DNA from: Legionella gresilensis
GTDB lineage: Bacteria; Pseudomonadota; Gammaproteobacteria; Legionellales; Legionellaceae
Reading direction: 5' to 3'
DNA: 64,000 nucleotides
NCBI RefSeq assembly: GCF_900639865.1
Contig: NZ_CAAAHX010000010.1
Coordinates: 1 to 64,000, forward strand
The translations under genes and the position numbers were made by a program. Under the pieces are notes generated by a model. The model ran no database searches and had not been told where the DNA came from. It saw only the letters and a program-made list of their open reading frames with translations. Shown in pieces: positions 48,601 to 56,501 of the stretch (within the stretch, counting starts at the first letter, position 1; each line of letters begins with the position of its first letter).

Positions 48601-50727
48601 GTCGAAAATGAGTTATTAGAAAAAGATGAAGGAAAATTGTATATCGGTGAAACCAATATTACTGATTGGGCCACCAGTTCAGTTTTAGGGAAAAAAATTC
48701 TGTTTTTGGATGAAGCTAATTTAAGTCAAAAGCAATTTAGTGAATTTGAAGGACTATTTAATAAACCGCCTACTATTTTGATAGATGGGGTAATGCATAC
48801 TTTAACTGATAAGCATCAAGTTATTTTTGCCGGAAATCCCTTAAGTTATGGTGATGAGCGACAACTTGCTCCCTTTTTCAAACGACATGGCAATACTGTC
48901 ATCTTTAACCCTCTACCTCCGGCTGTTTTGTATGAAAAAATTTTAAAGCCAGTTTTTGAAAAAACTCCTCTCAGTGCTCAGCAACAATCTATCAGCAAAC
49001 ATATTCTAGAATCCTATCGCTTCTTATGTGCCTTCTCAACAACTGATATTTTAATTACGCCTCGTGAGTTACAAATGATGGCTCTTCTAGTGTTGGCACA
49101 ATATACTAAAAATCCAACTATCAATATTGAGTCGCTTACAAAGCAAATTATCTCTGAAATAGCACGTCCTCTTGTACCAACTACTCATTTGGAAAATTTT
49201 GATAAGCAATATAAACCTGCGCCCAGTCCGCCTGTAACCAATATTCAAACTCTACGTGCAGGAAAAAAAGAATTCTTTATTACCTCTTCAAGACACGCCC
49301 TTACCAAACAACTTAATGATTTACTAGATTTATGTGAATTGCGAGACAGTAAAAAAGAGAATTTTAATGTTATACAACGATTTGGTGGTCTAGGAGGGAT
49401 TATTATTGAAGGTGATCCTGGGATTGGTAAAAGTGATCTTCTGCAAGCACTATTTGCCGCACGCGGTTATGAGCAAGCGCAACTTAAAGACGAAAATCCG
49501 AAAGATAAACCTTTCTATATCATTCCAATTAGTATGTCGATTAATGAAAAAGAAAAATTACTCCTAAGAGCATTTGATGAGGGCGCTAAAGTAATTTTAG
49601 AAGAAGTTAATAGCTCACCTATGATGGAAAAACTTCTAAATAGCTTGTTGATGGGCAAAACACCTGAAGGTAATCTTCCTAAAAAACCTGGCTTTATGAT
49701 TTTTGGAACCCAAAACCCTACTTCAATGGCTGGGCGACGCGCTGCAAGTACCGCTCTTTCCAGACGCTTAATCACCACCATCCTCACACCTTATCCTACT
49801 TCAGAGATGATAGCCATTTTAGTACATAAAGGCCTTCCTAAAACCCGAGCGGAGGTGATGGTTAAAGCCTTTGAAAATCAATTAGCCTATGCTCAACAAC
49901 ATCATTTATCACCGCCACCTAATTTCCGAAATTTGATACATTTAGCAGAATTAGAAATAGAACACTTATCACCCTCCAAGGCTTTAGAATTTTCTTCCCA
50001 GGTAGAAACAGCAAAAAACTCAGATGCCATTCAAAACATTCAACAAAATCAATCTCTAGCGCCTAATACATTAGCAGACATACATAATCCACAGGCTTTT
50101 CTTATCAAGGTAGTCAACAGTTACATTAAATCTCGTGAGAATAAAAATGAAGTCATATTACCTTTTCAATTTACTAAAAAAGAAAAACTGCAGGCAGCGA
50201 GACAATTAATTATTGCCCTAGAGAATACGAGTACGTTTATTTCATCTAAAGATAGAAAAGCCTTAATTGAAGGTAGTTTATGTGAAGCTATACAAAATGT
50301 TTTAACATCTGAAATTTGTCAAACAAAGTTTCAAGGTCAACTGCAAGCAAAAAACCCTATTAATTCTGTTAATGAGCTGATTGATTTTTTAAATCAACAA
50401 AATCCTAAAGAGACATTACGTCATTTGCTAGAAGATTATGTTAGCCAATATGAATCTGGTCAAAAAACCTCTACAATATCTTTTTTTAATCAAAAAACCA
50501 ATTCAATATGCCTCGCTAGAGAGTTAATTACAAAACTTCAAAGTGATGATTTGTTCGAGATAAGCGGAGTTGACTATTTAATGCAAGGAGCCCTAGGTAG
50601 TCAAATAAAAGAACTTATGAAAAATTATGAAAAAATTAATGGTATTAAAATAAATGATCTTAAGCAATTGATTAATATTTGCCAAGCTCCTATACAATCT
50701 GAATCTCAAGCCTTGGATATATTTTAG
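42676..50727 (+). CDS. Giant protein: leucine-rich repeats, YopT-like cysteine protease triad and dynein/MoxR-like AAA+ modules
   Basis: The protein has 2683 residues and no signal peptide. Residues about 230-945 are leucine-rich repeats in roughly 46-residue double units, each with L-L-x-A-A/S-P-x-L-x-x-L-x-L. Residues about 1020-1160 hold a papain-like site: Cys1052 in MQDGICNALTHL, His1135 in NAWHAIAI and Asp1151 in VYDPN; the His-Asp gap of 16 equals that of YopT (C58). A degenerate AAA-like module follows at about 1420-1500 (KKGPGGRL; VILVNYDRFSASD; GVINTKK). Two intact AAA+ ATPases come next: GLSGVGKST (1966-1974) with LFLDEAN, and GDPGIGKSD (2246-2254) with VILEEVNS, a GTQNPTS sensor and an SRR finger. 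The order recalls NLR sensors and midasin/RNF213-type ATPases. The gene is monocistronic; effector status is inferred. Confidence 0.8.
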   Translation: MPDLDPFFYLLQTVSKRVYQETPTGNIEVNELIKQKPYWIPASLPKKQQPKKIILADWSARNWSEDKISAVIEELTKLIDAGFSVSIWQTGQLIPLTKDNLTILRDKRIRTAMIPAYPNEIRAPNKHYNQDNSLILDDYWVSYLVENKPTLTEGRGLKISDYLSLTESEQAKIIAILQQATPPFTYLIHDIFSSEANTACKQFQEKFPFIPIKTKYESISFLNFEQEEVIKNFILHGIPIVLEGFTLTQEDLKTLTYFNSNLTIQPLVLQSLFKIAPKLKTLQIKLDSQDINLEKESLSNLQEIYFAGVNFVNLQKFILAASNLRSLNLYHAFVLQERLNIDLKNLISLEELTLSSAFNGEGFYRENINLLIAAASQLKKISIESYTPESITTLSHLEHLSVSYSSISQDLLQKIFSACPIRTFQASHIKEINLSNEEIELNTQNVEEIELSDCKFSASTINSLLKAAFKLRKLSIRNSKNDIHLQLEKGSLSHLTEVDFSNTSISADNLSILLLAAPNLTSLSIERNLLLDIPLKIDLQATKLEEIIAFKSNISIANLQVILRASPKLKKLNLAQCTNLNEALNLTQGSLPDLEHLTLDGSNINKSSLDALLLASPKLREISLIRCSELSGDWKLSQQNLANLEIFKANGTRINISTVQSILTKAIKIKELSLSQCQNLTGELALPKQSLLYLEKIDLSYNTCTSFNLEILLKAAPQVKTLILGPLSHPSNLNLPIQSLKSLEELQLASESNHAIQALLTAAPNLKIVNFCKSVASLNDLALEEKSLKQLEILNLKYSHISILGLKGLLKAAPNLISLDLESCPALHGQLNLPINSLSKLQDLNLGSSSLNPDGLVSILRAAPKIVNLDFRHCQPLMGQIKIPERSLLYLETINLINTKITPNDLKALLLAAPNLKTINLNNCGIDYKQIKQDAQLKQLLEKIQVIGINLDAVPKDEKTDKSANKDENINRNRNSRDAIITLPNLEDSALDRPFNPTEQRNFVPTPDEFEFHYRGLHKTKNQGMIIEKLSQYLTLKGQHLATISKMQDGICNALTHLFQARAHNEWNTFIDTIANWDGTQENINPSLQKYFDELHGFVKNYQLNPKKVDQQYLGDNLADFLKLRQPAILNNAWHAIAIQPLPSGKWLVYDPNFTLGAREVENHRLIETIHMALGNLVGVEAPSVKIKPKVKDPAIFLEEGGLLILSNYNNRTKILSQLTPLKNLSTAALEGILLRNNEGIPAWVIGLKNPELQGFTHLLLQQFMEKNPENTATLRDSIAHLSEFQRHEILTYLPLIKPFKINTKPTNRTAKKEKIINLADLVHDPNLLLKGYEKAFTTWRPTKAIADNLLSYTQSCIQPLAENKKRLIKVNDTKEVTAVIYALESHCQSKRRPVFRVDSPDDLICSSPFISYDSGNKTGQLKKGPGGRLYNFLTAHKGESPVILVNYDRFSASDLVRFNTLLDEKRQADGTLLPEDTLVIGVINTKKPDCYQGSDFYSRFKIIENCPIAHEPLVKVVPNLSIPKAIFKEYPSSDDPTIINLYHAADWETQLLGQWTLSGDQLTFKEGKLAKAIDSGKHIQLHNAPWHDESFVRFWQDAYFRGSIQTPGPSIKFPQEITLAKHEGYDWGTLEKFITLHPGLSKETQTVLNPTSYGDFLSRYTVVGQGIKLIPGIIEENKGSTLDINVTRSLSQHEWARLINTCQVHGVKLAVHCAPGVALPSELGSTQLVESSSSSLNKWTGELSQTQVLVSSELDTTIAQITQNGSWEVIDVSECKPSDLLYRLHGQFKEKELRFEFSSENKALLQALAQKKKVLLKGEFSAELRDALAPLLLQRLNNNSPEGQLVLITDKADDFHFANPQCHFVSVEDIQSQLNFDEEVVSQLHHYIEAEPLSQLKARARYLAQHPKSNSDEAWQGIYDLPINFRELSNFNPESSQAEAEKFSKARRNQILEILKHSPFVFLTGLSGVGKSTFVENELLEKDEGKLYIGETNITDWATSSVLGKKILFLDEANLSQKQFSEFEGLFNKPPTILIDGVMHTLTDKHQVIFAGNPLSYGDERQLAPFFKRHGNTVIFNPLPPAVLYEKILKPVFEKTPLSAQQQSISKHILESYRFLCAFSTTDILITPRELQMMALLVLAQYTKNPTINIESLTKQIISEIARPLVPTTHLENFDKQYKPAPSPPVTNIQTLRAGKKEFFITSSRHALTKQLNDLLDLCELRDSKKENFNVIQRFGGLGGIIIEGDPGIGKSDLLQALFAARGYEQAQLKDENPKDKPFYIIPISMSINEKEKLLLRAFDEGAKVILEEVNSSPMMEKLLNSLLMGKTPEGNLPKKPGFMIFGTQNPTSMAGRRAASTALSRRLITTILTPYPTSEMIAILVHKGLPKTRAEVMVKAFENQLAYAQQHHLSPPPNFRNLIHLAELEIEHLSPSKALEFSSQVETAKNSDAIQNIQQNQSLAPNTLADIHNPQAFLIKVVNSYIKSRENKNEVILPFQFTKKEKLQAARQLIIALENTSTFISSKDRKALIEGSLCEAIQNVLTSEICQTKFQGQLQAKNPINSVNELIDFLNQQNPKETLRHLLEDYVSQYESGQKTSTISFFNQKTNSICLARELITKLQSDDLFEISGVDYLMQGALGSQIKELMKNYEKINGIKINDLKQLINICQAPIQSESQALDIF

Positions 50728-50776
50728 ATAGGATAAGGTTTGATTATCTAGTTTAATAATAATTCTTTTAAGCAAA

Positions 50777-50806
50777 GCACAGCTAATACTAAAAATTAAG
50801 CTGTGC
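50777..50806 (-). terminator. Hairpin terminator after dodecin
   Basis: GCACAGCT pairs with AGCTGTGC around a 14-base loop, about 20 bases past the dodecin stop and 50 past the giant gene's stop. Minus-strand sequence after it is TTTGCTTAAAAG. Confidence 0.6.
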
Positions 50807-50826
50807 CAAATTGGTAAATACTAAAA

Positions 50827-51033
50827 TTAATGTGTATGACAACCAACTTTTAAATGTACTTGATAATATTTGTTTTTATTATCTTCAATAAAACCCCGAG
50901 TTTGAATCACTTCATACCAATCAAGTTTACCGTATAAACTTGCAGCTTTCGCAATTCCATTATTGATTGCATCTTCAATACCACTTTCTGAAGTTCCAAC
51001 AAGCTCTACAATCTGATAAACGCGATCTGACAT
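50827..51033 (-). CDS. Dodecin family flavin-binding protein
   Basis: The protein has 68 residues. RVYQIVELVGTSESGIEDAINNGIAKA, then LDWYEVIQTRGFI and YQVHLKVG follow the dodecin beta-alpha-beta-beta pattern. Dodecins form hollow 12-mers that store or buffer flavins; bacterial members usually hold FMN. The conserved W in LDWYEV stacks on the flavin. It lies downstream of ccmI on the same strand with its own 120-base leader. Confidence 0.93.
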   Translation of the reverse strand: MSDRVYQIVELVGTSESGIEDAINNGIAKAASLYGKLDWYEVIQTRGFIEDNKNKYYQVHLKVGCHTH

Positions 51034-51154
51034 GTCTATTCCCTTTTGTAATTAGATAAACTATTTAATTTTAGCGGAATTATATAAAAAGTATACTCTA
51101 ATTACTTAATTTCAAGCACTATCTTTAAAAATGGTTAACTTAATAAAACTACAC

Positions 51155-51826
51155 TTAAACTTTAGTTTGCTGAGCCAGCGCTTTTGCAATCGCCTTGCGC
51201 AGTGCTGAAGCCTCTTCAGAATCTGGTGTCGCTAATTTCAGTAATTGCTGCCAATAGTTAACTGCTTCATTGTATTTTTTACTTTCATAAGCATCTAAAG
51301 CAAGCATTGCTAAAGCATCTGGCTGATTAGGATTGCGTTGCAATAACTGCTCAAAAAGCGCACGAATATCTTCGTTAAATTGCTGATGATTTAATTGCCA
51401 TAAACTATTGGCATAATAAATAGAAGACGCCTCATCTTGTGGATTTAATTGATGAGCTTTAGCAAATGCATCACCTGCAGCAGTCCACTCACCTTGACTT
51501 GAATAAAGGCGACCTAACAAGAACCAACCTCGTGCACTAGCAGGCGTATCATCTAAATGTGTTTTTAATTTAGCAATAAGTTCCTCAGGCGACTTTATCT
51601 TATCTAATAAGTCCTTTGCTCGTTGCTCAGCCAGTTCATTTTGCTTGTATTGTTGCCAAGCAGGAAATGCACCCCAACGATAATAAGCAACACTAATGAT
51701 TAAGGCGAGGCTTATAATAAACGGAAGAAAACCTTTTTTTAATGTTTTTCCTAAAGGAAATATGATCAGTAAAATAGCAAAGCTTGCGAGTGTAATAAAA
51801 CAGCTAATTAATCCCCAACTAATCAT
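51155..51826 (-). CDS. ccmI: Cytochrome c biogenesis protein CcmI (TPR)
   Basis: The protein has 223 residues. Two N-terminal membrane helices (WGLISCFITLASFAILLIIF; GFLPFIISLALIISVAYY) are followed by a periplasmic TPR domain (ARGWFLLGRLYSSQGEWTAAG; ALAMLALDAYESKKYNEAVNY). CcmI captures apocytochrome c for haem attachment. It overlaps the ccmH stop by four bases (ATGA) and ends the ccm cluster. In E. coli this part is fused to CcmH. Confidence 0.88.
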   Translation of the reverse strand: MISWGLISCFITLASFAILLIIFPLGKTLKKGFLPFIISLALIISVAYYRWGAFPAWQQYKQNELAEQRAKDLLDKIKSPEELIAKLKTHLDDTPASARGWFLLGRLYSSQGEWTAAGDAFAKAHQLNPQDEASSIYYANSLWQLNHQQFNEDIRALFEQLLQRNPNQPDALAMLALDAYESKKYNEAVNYWQQLLKLATPDSEEASALRKAIAKALAQQTKV

Positions 51827-52212
51827 AATTGTTTTCGCTTAATACAGGTTCGCCAAAAAATAAGAAAGCCTAATGCTAGAAAAATAATAGGCCCATACCA
51901 CAATACTACTGTTAACGTTTTTACGGGTGGATTAAATAATATAAAATCACCATAACGGGCTGTTAGATACTGAATAATTTCTGTGTCACTCTTACCTTCA
52001 TTAACCATCGTATACACTTGATCACGTAAATCTTTAGCTAAGACAGCATTTGAATCAGCTAAATCTTGATTTTGACAAACTAAACAACGTAACTCTTTTA
52101 AAAGATGTTCAAATTGAGCACTCTGTTTAGGTGTAGGTAATGGATAAAGTGTATTGGCGCTAATTGTAGGTAACCATAAAAATATAAAAACACCGCAAAA
52201 TAACTGTTTCAT
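51823..52212 (-). CDS. ccmH: Cytochrome c biogenesis protein CcmH
   Basis: The protein has 129 residues. A signal peptide (MKQLFCGVFIFLWLPTISA) is followed by the LRCLVCQNQDLADSNA redox site (C-x-x-C), three helices and a C-terminal membrane anchor (TVVLWYGPIIFLALGFLIFW). It reduces apocytochrome cysteines before haem attachment. The start ATG 52212 overlaps the ccmG stop (ATGA); an in-frame upstream start would lie inside ccmG and hide the signal peptide. Confidence 0.94.
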   Translation of the reverse strand: MKQLFCGVFIFLWLPTISANTLYPLPTPKQSAQFEHLLKELRCLVCQNQDLADSNAVLAKDLRDQVYTMVNEGKSDTEIIQYLTARYGDFILFNPPVKTLTVVLWYGPIIFLALGFLIFWRTCIKRKQL

Positions 52213-52745
52213 CCTTGCCCTTTCAACTGCTGAATACGAGGTAGAAATTCTTTGGTCCAAACCTCCTCATTTAAAACACCTGCATGGCGAAAACGAATAA
52301 TACCCTTTGCATCAACTAAAAAAGTTTCAGGCGCACCATACACTCCTAAATCAATAGCAGCCTTGCCCGCTTCATCTGAACCTATTTTTCTATAAGGATT
52401 ACCCCATTCTGCTAACCATTTTTTAGCGCTTGCAGGATTATCTTTATAATTTAAACCGAAAATAGGAACACCAACATCAGCTAGGCGTAGTAAAAAGACT
52501 TGTTCCTCACTGCAAGCCGAGCACCAACTTGCCCAAATATTTAATAAAGAGACGTCACCTTGCAAATCCTTAGCAGTTAACATTTTATTTTCACCATCAA
52601 GCAAGGGTAAATTAAAATTTGGTACTTGTTGCCCTAACTTTACTGAAGGTAATTTCTGCGGTTCTAAAAACAATCCACGTCCTAAGAAAACAGCTAATGT
52701 TGCGAATAGAACGAGTGGTATAAAACGCAAGACATATTTTTTCAT
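52209..52745 (-). CDS. ccmG: Thiol:disulfide interchange protein CcmG (DsbE)
   Basis: This 178-residue membrane-anchored periplasmic thioredoxin has the redox site IWASWCSACSEE (C-x-x-C), the family insert GLNYKDNPASAKKWL and the cis-Pro strand YGAPETFLVDAKG. It supplies reductant to CcmH and apocytochrome c. It overlaps ccmF upstream and ccmH downstream by four bases each. Confidence 0.95.
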   Translation of the reverse strand: MKKYVLRFIPLVLFATLAVFLGRGLFLEPQKLPSVKLGQQVPNFNLPLLDGENKMLTAKDLQGDVSLLNIWASWCSACSEEQVFLLRLADVGVPIFGLNYKDNPASAKKWLAEWGNPYRKIGSDEAGKAAIDLGVYGAPETFLVDAKGIIRFRHAGVLNEEVWTKEFLPRIQQLKGQG

Positions 52746-54697
52746 AATAGACTTTCTCCTATGCTATTTAGAGCAGCCTTTTTTTGTTTTAGGTAATAAC
52801 GTCTATCAGTCATAGCAAGCACGCCACCTGCTAAGATCATAAAACCACCGCCCCAAATAAAACGAATAAGCGGTTTATAATAAAGTCGAACAGTCCAGGC
52901 CTTATCATCCAAAGGCTCACCTAAGGCAATATAAATATCTCGAATGGGATTTACATCTATAGCTGATTCAGTCATAGGCATTTTACCCACATCATAAACA
53001 CGCTTTTCGGGGAAAATAACTTTTATATGCTGGCCCTTGCGAATTTCAAAGCGAGCTTGATAAGCATGATAATTCGGTCCTTTAAGTTGCTTTTCCCTAA
53101 GGAAAGTAATGGTATAACCTTTTAAGTGGGTACGATCCCCTGGCGCCATTTTTATATCATCTTGGATGCCATAGCCTGTTGAAACGCTAATACCAATAAC
53201 TGTAAAGGCTAGACCACAATGAGCTAAGACCATTCCCCAGAAAGATTGATTTAAGGTATACCAAGTTCTTTGTTTAGCTCTGATAAAAACAAATTTTGCG
53301 GTACTCAATAAAATCCAAGCTGCAAAAATCAAACCTAATAGAGTAGAAAAATCAATAGAATTTTCAAAGCAAACTAGCGCTAGCAAAGGCACTAAAAAGC
53401 TCATCAAGCCAATAACACCAAGCCGAGAAATAAGTCGTTGTGGTTTATCTTGTTGCCAATTTAGATGAATACCTAAACCCATAAGAAGTAAAAGAGGAAT
53501 CATTAAAGGTACAAAAACAGCATTAAAATAGGGTGCCCCTACTGATAGTTTACCTAAACCTAAGCTATCTATTAACAAAGGATAAACTGTCCCCATAAGA
53601 ACGGTAAGCATAATAACGACTAAAAAAACATTATTTAAAAGCAGAGCACTTTCCTTAGAAAAAAGACTAGGACTAATGCGACTTTGTAGGGTTTGCGCCC
53701 GAAATGTGAAAAGACTTAAGGAGCCACCAATTACAACGAATAAAAAACCTAGAATATAAATACCTCGTTGTGGATCAACAGCAAAGGCATGTACGGATGT
53801 TAATACGCCTGAGCGCACTAGAAATGTGCCAACCAAACTTAAAGAAAAGGCTGTAATAGCTAAGAGTAATGTCCAAGCTAAGAATTGTTGCCGCTGCTCA
53901 CTTACCGCCAAGGAATGCAGTAAAGCAGTACCAACTAACCATGGCATAAAAGAAGCATTCTCAACTGGATCCCAGAACCACCAACCGCCCCAACCTAGCT
54001 CTCGATAAGCCCACCAGCTACCTAAAGTAATACCAGCAGTTAAACAACACCAAGCAGCCAAAGTCCATGGCCTTGTCCATTTAGCCCATGCCACTTCAAG
54101 TCGTCCTAGCCAAAGGGCTGCAATAGCGAAAGCAAAAGCCACTGAAAATCCTACATACCCCATATACAACATAGGCGGATGAAATAAAAAACCAGGGTCT
54201 TGCAATAATGGATTTAAATCACGACCTTCAGTATTTAAAAGTTGAAACTGTCTGGCAAAAGGATTTGATGTACATAAAAGAAATAGAATAAAACCAACGC
54301 TTAGCCAACCTAGAACAATTAAAACACGAACTTTGAATACTTGGGCTAACGATCGACTAAAAATACTAACAGACACCATCCAAAAGCTTAAGATGCTTAC
54401 CCAAAGTAACATAGAACCTTCATGCCCACCCCAGACAGCGCATAACTTGTAAAACCAGGGTAGCAAGGTACTAGAGTTAGCTAAAACATAAATGACACTA
54501 AAGTCGTTGGTTAAAAAGCAGTAGGTTAAACAACAGTAAGCTAAAGCAATAAAAAAGAATTGGCCCAGTGCATAAACAGGTGCTGCGGAAATCCACTCAG
54601 GTTTATTTTTTATTAGGCCAATTAAGGGTATAATGCCAAGAGAACTTGCACAAATTAAAGCTAATACCAGGGAAAATAAACCAATCTCAGCAATCAT
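52742..54697 (-). CDS. ccmF: Haem lyase subunit CcmF
   Basis: This 651-residue polytopic membrane protein carries the WWD haem-handling motif [21 protein letters not shown] (about 228-250) and conserved segments [15 protein letters not shown] and [15 protein letters not shown] with haem-ligand histidines. It attaches haem to apocytochrome c with CcmH and CcmI. Length is normal. It overlaps ccmE and ccmG by four bases. Confidence 0.97.
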   Translation of the reverse strand: MIAEIGLFSLVLALICASSLGIIPLIGLIKNKPEWISAAPVYALGQFFFIALAYCCLTYCFLTNDFSVIYVLANSSTLLPWFYKLCAVWGGHEGSMLLWVSILSFWMVSVSIFSRSLAQVFKVRVLIVLGWLSVGFILFLLCTSNPFARQFQLLNTEGRDLNPLLQDPGFLFHPPMLYMGYVGFSVAFAFAIAALWLGRLEVAWAKWTRPWTLAAWCCLTAGITLGSWWAYRELGWGGWWFWDPVENASFMPWLVGTALLHSLAVSEQRQQFLAWTLLLAITAFSLSLVGTFLVRSGVLTSVHAFAVDPQRGIYILGFLFVVIGGSLSLFTFRAQTLQSRISPSLFSKESALLLNNVFLVVIMLTVLMGTVYPLLIDSLGLGKLSVGAPYFNAVFVPLMIPLLLLMGLGIHLNWQQDKPQRLISRLGVIGLMSFLVPLLALVCFENSIDFSTLLGLIFAAWILLSTAKFVFIRAKQRTWYTLNQSFWGMVLAHCGLAFTVIGISVSTGYGIQDDIKMAPGDRTHLKGYTITFLREKQLKGPNYHAYQARFEIRKGQHIKVIFPEKRVYDVGKMPMTESAIDVNPIRDIYIALGEPLDDKAWTVRLYYKPLIRFIWGGGFMILAGGVLAMTDRRYYLKQKKAALNSIGESLL

Positions 54698-55143
54698 CCT
54701 TCTCTACCTGCTTTTTCTTGTATCGATTTCCCTAAAGCATCTTTTACTTCAGGTGGCATATAATTAGCATCGTGCTTCGCCAATACTTCAGTTGCTTTAA
54801 AATGTCCGTTATCAAGCACTGTACCTAGAGCTACAATACCCTGCTCCTCCCGAAACAAATCAGGTAAAATACCACGGTAACTAACTGAGACGGTTTGCTT
54901 AAAATCAGTTAATTTGAATTGAACAGATAAACCATCAGTTTCACGTATTACACTTTTTTTCACAACCATTCCGCCAATACGAACTAATTTACCTTGTGGT
55001 GCTAAGCCTTGAGTTACTTGGCTTGGTGTATAGAAGAGACTTATATTTTGTCGCAATGCATACATAACCAGTGCGAGAGCCACAGCCATTATAATCAATA
55101 TAAATAATATCATACTCAACTTTCGGCGTCGTAAAGCGTTCAT
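54694..55143 (-). CDS. ccmE: Haem chaperone CcmE
   Basis: The protein has 149 residues. A basic N-terminus and one membrane helix ([20 protein letters not shown]) lead to a periplasmic beta-barrel. The haem-binding His and Tyr are in [14 protein letters not shown]. It carries haem from CcmABCD to CcmF. Its ATG overlaps the ccmD stop by one base (TAATG). Confidence 0.95.
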   Translation of the reverse strand: MNALRRRKLSMILFILIIMAVALALVMYALRQNISLFYTPSQVTQGLAPQGKLVRIGGMVVKKSVIRETDGLSVQFKLTDFKQTVSVSYRGILPDLFREEQGIVALGTVLDNGHFKATEVLAKHDANYMPPEVKDALGKSIQEKAGREG

Positions 55144-55304
55144 TATTGTTTCTTAAACCATTGTTGTAACTTTTTTTTAGTTTGTAGTTGCTGTACTTTA
55201 ATCCCTAAAAGATTCATGACTAGCACAATGCATACTAAACCATACGCAGGCCAAATATAAATTGAATAACCGCTCATTGCTAACCAAGTTATCAGTTTAT
55301 TCAT
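55143..55304 (-). CDS. ccmD: Haem exporter accessory protein CcmD
   Basis: This small protein (53 residues) begins [20 protein letters not shown], has one membrane helix ([14 protein letters not shown]) and a basic coiled tail ([13 protein letters not shown]). The [13 protein letters not shown] stretch is the CcmD signature. The start overlaps the ccmC stop (ATGA) and the stop overlaps the ccmE start. CcmD helps release holo-CcmE from CcmABC. Confidence 0.92.
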   Translation of the reverse strand: MNKLITWLAMSGYSIYIWPAYGLVCIVLVMNLLGIKVQQLQTKKKLQQWFKKQ

Positions 55305-56044
55305 ATACTTTCCTTTTCAACTAAATCCTTTACCCAATGTTGTCGACGCTCCCGTAGTAATAATTCATTTCTAGCTTTATATAAAACTACCCCTAGACAA
55401 TAAAAGGAAAAACCTAAAATACTTATTAATAAAGGGTAAAGCATAGGCGCTGCTATTTTTGGTTTAGCAAAAACTGATAGTGTTGAACCTTGATGTAGGG
55501 TATTCCACCAATAGACAGAATAATGAATAATGGGTAGGTCAATTACGCCAACTAAAGCCAATATTGCAACAATTTTATCACCTTGGTCTCTATTACTAAA
55601 TGCTCTACCTATCGCTAAAATTGCGATGTAAAGCAATAGCAAAATTAGCTCTGATGTTAGTCGCGCATCCCATACCCACCAAGCACCCCACATAGGCTTA
55701 CCCCAGATACTTCCTGTAACAAGCGCGAGAAAAGCCATGATAGCACCTGTTTGCGCAAGGGTCATTAACATGATACCAGCTAGCTTAATCTGCCAGACTA
55801 ACAATAATAAAGCACAAAATGCCATTGCAGCATATAATGCCATGGACATAAATGCCGTTGGAACATGAATGTAAATAATACGAAAGGCATCGCCCTGTTG
55901 GTAATCCGGAGGAGCAAATATTAACCCCCAAAATAAACCTATTACCAATAAAAAAGTCGTGACTATAGCTATTTTTGGCAACCAACGCCCAGTCAAGCAA
56001 TAGAAAGACTTAGGTGATGCTAATTGATATAAAAATTTCCACAT
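55301..56044 (-). CDS. ccmC: Haem exporter protein CcmC
   Basis: This 247-residue protein has six membrane helices. The WWD motif is GKPMWGAWWVWDARLTSELI (about 118-137) and haem-ligand histidines sit in IYIHVPTAFMSM and PIIHYSVYWWNTLHQG. It loads haem onto CcmE. The start has no strong ribosome site. Unlike the tight downstream genes, it is separated from ccmB by 457 bases of repeat-rich sequence. Confidence 0.96.
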   Translation of the reverse strand: MWKFLYQLASPKSFYCLTGRWLPKIAIVTTFLLVIGLFWGLIFAPPDYQQGDAFRIIYIHVPTAFMSMALYAAMAFCALLLLVWQIKLAGIMLMTLAQTGAIMAFLALVTGSIWGKPMWGAWWVWDARLTSELILLLLYIAILAIGRAFSNRDQGDKIVAILALVGVIDLPIIHYSVYWWNTLHQGSTLSVFAKPKIAAPMLYPLLISILGFSFYCLGVVLYKARNELLLRERRQHWVKDLVEKESI

Positions 56045-56184
56045 CGAAAGTTTAAGCTTTCAAAAAAAGACAAATTTTATCATGTATTAGACATGACATA
56101 CTATAGTCTTACTAAACAAATTAAAATTTGAACTCCATTTAGTATAAATTCAATATAAAAAACTTGCCTCTTTCATAATGCACG

Positions 56185-56223
56185 TAGCTCCTGTCTTGAA
56201 TAAAAAATTAAAGACAGGAGCTA
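56185..56223. terminator. Hairpin in the ccmB-ccmC spacer
   Basis: TAGCTCCTGTCTT pairs perfectly with AAGACAGGAGCTA around a 13-base loop. It could stop ccmAB transcripts, but no T-run follows, so it may only be part of the repeat cluster. Confidence 0.4.
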
Positions 56224-56258
56224 TAGCACTTCTATGTATCCAGTAACCTTTAGCCGGA

Positions 56259-56335
56259 CTACGTCCTGAGGCTTGTCCGCGGATCCAGTGAGGTGGCTGG
56301 TTCCTGGATTCCGCAAACAAGCCGCGGAACGTAGG
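56259..56335. repeat. Inverted pair of a dispersed repeat
   Basis: CTACGTCCTGAGGCTTGTCC followed by GCGGATCCAG on one side and its imperfect inverse (CTGGATTCCGCAAACAAGCC then GCGGAACGTAG) on the other. Each half matches the unit at 32510-32540. Confidence 0.7.
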
Positions 56336-56465
56336 CATAGAGTTAAGCTAGCCTCGCTAGTTATAATCGTAACCTGAATGAAACATAGCAATGGTAGGCA
56401 CAAGGTTGGGGCTAGGCATAACGCAGCCTAACAGTTTTAATCATACTTGTAGTCTACTATCATTT

Positions 56466-56492
56466 GTTGGGCTGCACTTCGTTTAGTCCAAC
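56466..56492. repeat. Short palindrome next to ccmB
   Basis: GTTGGGCT and AGTCCAAC flank GCACTTCGTTT. The sequence type (TTGGGCTGCRCTTCGTTTAG) is a widespread short repeat. It lies a few bases from the end of ccmB and may act as its terminator. Confidence 0.45.
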
Positions 56493-56501
56493 CTATGCTG
56501 G

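Larger units (their letters stand above)
56045..56501. other. Repeat-rich spacer interrupting the ccm cluster between ccmB and ccmC
   Basis: No gene is present. The spacer holds a 13-bp hairpin (56185-56223), an inverted pair of the CCCGTGG/CTTGT-type repeat (56259-56335) and another small palindrome (56466-56492). It would either force ccmC-I onto its own promoter or give a long structured leader. Confidence 0.65.

Noticed and set aside
51034-51154. Small gene between ccmI and dodecin
   Set aside because: Only short AT-rich frames without ribosome sites; it is a leader for dodecin.
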